DNA of 14,270 bases, from NCBI GenBank assembly GCA_016214445.1, contig JACROM010000017.1, positions 1-14,270 of the forward strand, read 5' to 3'. The notes beneath the pieces were generated by a model that did no database searches, was not told the DNA's origin, and was given only the letters and a program-made list of their open reading frames with translations. Source of the DNA: Microcaldota archaeon. Its GTDB lineage: Archaea; Micrarchaeota; Micrarchaeia; Norongarragalinales; Norongarragalinaceae. Shown piece by piece: positions 12,479-14,270 of the stretch. Every line of letters starts with the position of its first letter. Position 1 is the stretch's first letter. The position numbers and the translations under genes were made by a program.

Positions 12479-14128
12479 ATGGGAAAACGGTTGGCTGTAA
12501 TAGATTCAGCCTTGTGCAAGCCAAGCCAGTGCGGCCACGAATGCGTCAGCGTATGCCCGGTCAACAAGCTCAACCAGGAGTGCGTGATAATCAAGGAGGA
12601 CGCTGAGGAAAAGATAGCCTCGATAGCCGCCCCGCTCTGCACGGGCTGCGGCATGTGCGTAAGAAAATGCCCGTTCCACGCGATTTCGGTAGTCAATCTT
12701 GTCGCGCCGGTTGAGGAGAAACTCATTTTCTCCTACGGCGAGAACTCCTTCAAGCTGTACGGCTTCGCCTTGCCGATGAAAGGGGTTATAGGGGTTTTGG
12801 GCGACAACGGCTGCGGCAAGACAACCAACGTCAAGCTCATAGAAGGGAAAATAAAGCCGCAGAAAAAATACTCCAAGGAAGTGGAAGCCTTCTTTTCCAA
12901 CATGCCTTCCTCTATAATCAAGCCGCAGGAAATCAAGTCTGCAAAGCTCGGCAAGGTCAGCGACCTCTTGAAGAAGGCGGGCCCGAGGATGAACGAGCTA
13001 AGGAAAGTGTTTGACCTGGATTCCCTTGCCGGCCGCAAGTTTGACCAGCTCTCGGGCGGGGAACTGCAAAGAGCGTATGTTGCTTTCGCACTCAGCAAGG
13101 AAACCGAAGTCTTCGTTCTGGACGAGCCTTTCGCTTTTTTGGATTACGCCTACCGCATCCGGCTTGTGGAATATTTGCGGAAGGAGTTCTCGGAAAAAAG
13201 CGTCCTGCTCGTTGACCACGACCTTTCGCTTTTGTCCTACGCGTGCGACAACGCCTACATAATATTCGGCGAACCAGGGGTTTACGGGATAGTATCGCAG
13301 CCTTACGCTACGGACAGGGCAATCAACCAATTCATCGAAGGATTTTTGGACGGCGAGAACGTACGGTTCCGCGAGGAGCCGTTAAAGTTCAAGCGTCAGA
13401 CCCCTGAAAAGAAAACCGACCCTGCCACTGTTCTTCCGGCCGATGCAGTTGAACGCGGCAGTTTCAAAGTGGAAAACCCAGAGGACATAACCCTTTACCG
13501 TGGGGAAATCGTCGGCATTGTCGGCCGCAATGGCATAGGCAAGAGCACACTTGTCCAGCATTACGCGGACATGCTCGACGCGCCCATCAAGCCGCAGCTT
13601 CTCGAGCGCGGCAGCGACTTGGTTTTAGACGTCCTAAGCAGCGACACCCCTTTCAAACAGAGGTTCGTAAACGAAATGAACCTCAAGAAACTCGAGTTCC
13701 TTTCACTTGAACAGCTCTCCGGAGGCGAACTCCAAAAAGTGGAAATCTTCAGGGCCTTGGCTGAAAAGCAGGGGCAAGGCATGCTTTTCGTGCTGGACGA
13801 ACCAACAAACATGATGGACGTGAAAGGAAGGGTTGCTTTGAGCCGTTTACTTCGGGAGAAGGCAAAGGAAGGATGCGCTGTTTTGGTTGTGGACCACGAC
13901 CTCGAATTCGTGCTCAACACAGTCGACCGCCTAGTTGTGTTGGAAGGAACTCCTGCAGTGCAAGGCCGCGTGGCAGGAGTATTCAGCAAGGAAAAAGGCA
14001 TCTCCCGACTTCTCAGCGATTTCGACCTCACCTACCGCAGGGACCAGGACATCGACCGCCTCAAATTAAACAAGGCTGGTTCGGTCAAGCACCGTGCTTT
14101 GAAGGAAAGCGGGAAGTTTGTGGAGTGA
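12479..14128 (+). CDS. abce1: ABCE1/RLI ribosome-recycling ATPase
   Basis: Cytosolic twin-ABC ATPase that splits the ribosome after termination, with aRF1/aPelota. The N-terminal iron-sulfur domain has both cysteine sets: C13, C18, C22, C26 and C54, C57, C60, C64 (CTGCGMCVRKCP). NBD1 has Walker A GDNGCGKTT (108-116), LSGGELQRAYVAFAL and VLDEPFAFLDYAYR; the hinge has GEPGVYGIVSQP. NBD2 has GRNGIGKST, LSGGELQKVEIFRAL and VLDEPTNMMDVKGR. At 549 aa it is about 40-50 residues shorter than usual, mainly between Walker A and the signature of NBD1, where the helix-loop-helix insertion normally lies. The frame is open upstream to a TTG at 12377, but ATG 12479 gives the family start (KRLAVIDSALC). Not part of the ATP synthase machine. 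Confidence 0.96.
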   Translation: MGKRLAVIDSALCKPSQCGHECVSVCPVNKLNQECVIIKEDAEEKIASIAAPLCTGCGMCVRKCPFHAISVVNLVAPVEEKLIFSYGENSFKLYGFALPMKGVIGVLGDNGCGKTTNVKLIEGKIKPQKKYSKEVEAFFSNMPSSIIKPQEIKSAKLGKVSDLLKKAGPRMNELRKVFDLDSLAGRKFDQLSGGELQRAYVAFALSKETEVFVLDEPFAFLDYAYRIRLVEYLRKEFSEKSVLLVDHDLSLLSYACDNAYIIFGEPGVYGIVSQPYATDRAINQFIEGFLDGENVRFREEPLKFKRQTPEKKTDPATVLPADAVERGSFKVENPEDITLYRGEIVGIVGRNGIGKSTLVQHYADMLDAPIKPQLLERGSDLVLDVLSSDTPFKQRFVNEMNLKKLEFLSLEQLSGGELQKVEIFRALAEKQGQGMLFVLDEPTNMMDVKGRVALSRLLREKAKEGCAVLVVDHDLEFVLNTVDRLVVLEGTPAVQGRVAGVFSKEKGISRLLSDFDLTYRRDQDIDRLKLNKAGSVKHRALKESGKFVE

Positions 14129-14135
14129 ATGAGGG

Positions 14136-14270
14136 TTACCAATGAGTGAGTTTTGCTTTTAAAACCCGCACTCCAAAACCGCTTGCAGCCCAACCGAAAA
14201 ATTTTTCGTCTCCAACTGTGTAGACAGGTTGGTCTTCATCCGTTCGAACGAAAAAAAGACCAACCCACCC
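14136..14270 (-). CDS. C-terminal end of an unrecognised protein (runs off the window end)
   Basis: A minus-strand frame open from the window edge to TAA at 14138-14136 gives 44 residues, including RTDEDQPVYTVGDEKFFGW, then AASGFGVRVLKAKLTHW. The mix of acidic turns, aromatic residues and alternating strand-like segments looks like real protein, not chance translation. It converges with ABCE1, leaving seven bases between stops. The DNA also carries a perfect palindrome CGAAAAATTTTTCG (14195-14208) and a 10-bp inverted repeat GGTTGGTCTT/AAGACCAACC (14227-14236 with 14256-14265). Both fall inside the frame, so they may be chance. No family is recognised from this fragment. Confidence 0.5.
   Translation of the reverse strand, partial: GWVGLFFVRTDEDQPVYTVGDEKFFGWAASGFGVRVLKAKLTHW

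Noticed and set aside
1..14270. tRNA, rRNA or CRISPR array
   Set aside because: No cloverleaf with conserved tRNA bases, no ribosomal RNA stretch, and no regularly spaced repeats with unique spacers were seen; the 78-bp repeat has no spacers.

Overview
The window is archaeal, most likely from an uncultivated lineage (DPANN or euryarchaeal; not resolved by reading alone). Its core is a complete A-type ATP synthase operon in the order H-I-K-E-C-F-A-B-D. Other archaeal signs are an ABCE1/RLI gene downstream, an archaeal-style S-adenosylhomocysteinase, TTTATAAA-type TATA boxes and GGTGA-type Shine-Dalgarno sites.

Layout. Bases 1-168 (minus) hold the first 56 codons of lipoyl synthase (lipA), found by its CEEAKCPN motif. 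A putative 32-aa membrane peptide (269-367, plus) and S-adenosylhomocysteinase (381-1628, minus) follow, with a 44-aa two-helix membrane protein (1726-1860, minus) just upstream of the hydrolase. A more A/T-rich island (2098-2922, plus) carries an unknown 102-aa protein and an overlapping hicB-hicA toxin-antitoxin pair. The ATP synthase operon runs from a TATA box at about 3011 to 12070. A 51-aa small gene (12119-12274, minus) lies between atpD and ABCE1 (12479-14128). The window ends in the C-terminal 44 codons of an unrecognised minus-strand gene.

How the genes work together. Subunits I and K form the membrane motor, A3B3 the catalytic head, C/D/F the central stalk, and E/H the peripheral stalks. 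The promoter-proximal half (H-I-K-E-C) is packed with gaps of at most 9 nt. The distal half is different. At C/F, A/B, after B, at the start of D and possibly after D, the end or start of a gene is duplicated, and the extra DNA carries perfect or near-perfect hairpins. At B and D the duplicated protein tail or head is preserved although the codons differ synonymously. At each site an open frame runs across the extra DNA and stops next to the true downstream start or with the duplicated tail.

This set of hairpin-bearing, reading-frame-preserving duplications of gene ends in one operon is the most unusual thing in the window. It could be the trace of a small mobile element, of repeated recombination, or a device for setting subunit stoichiometry. 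An assembly error is possible for the exact repeats but explains the recoded ones less well.
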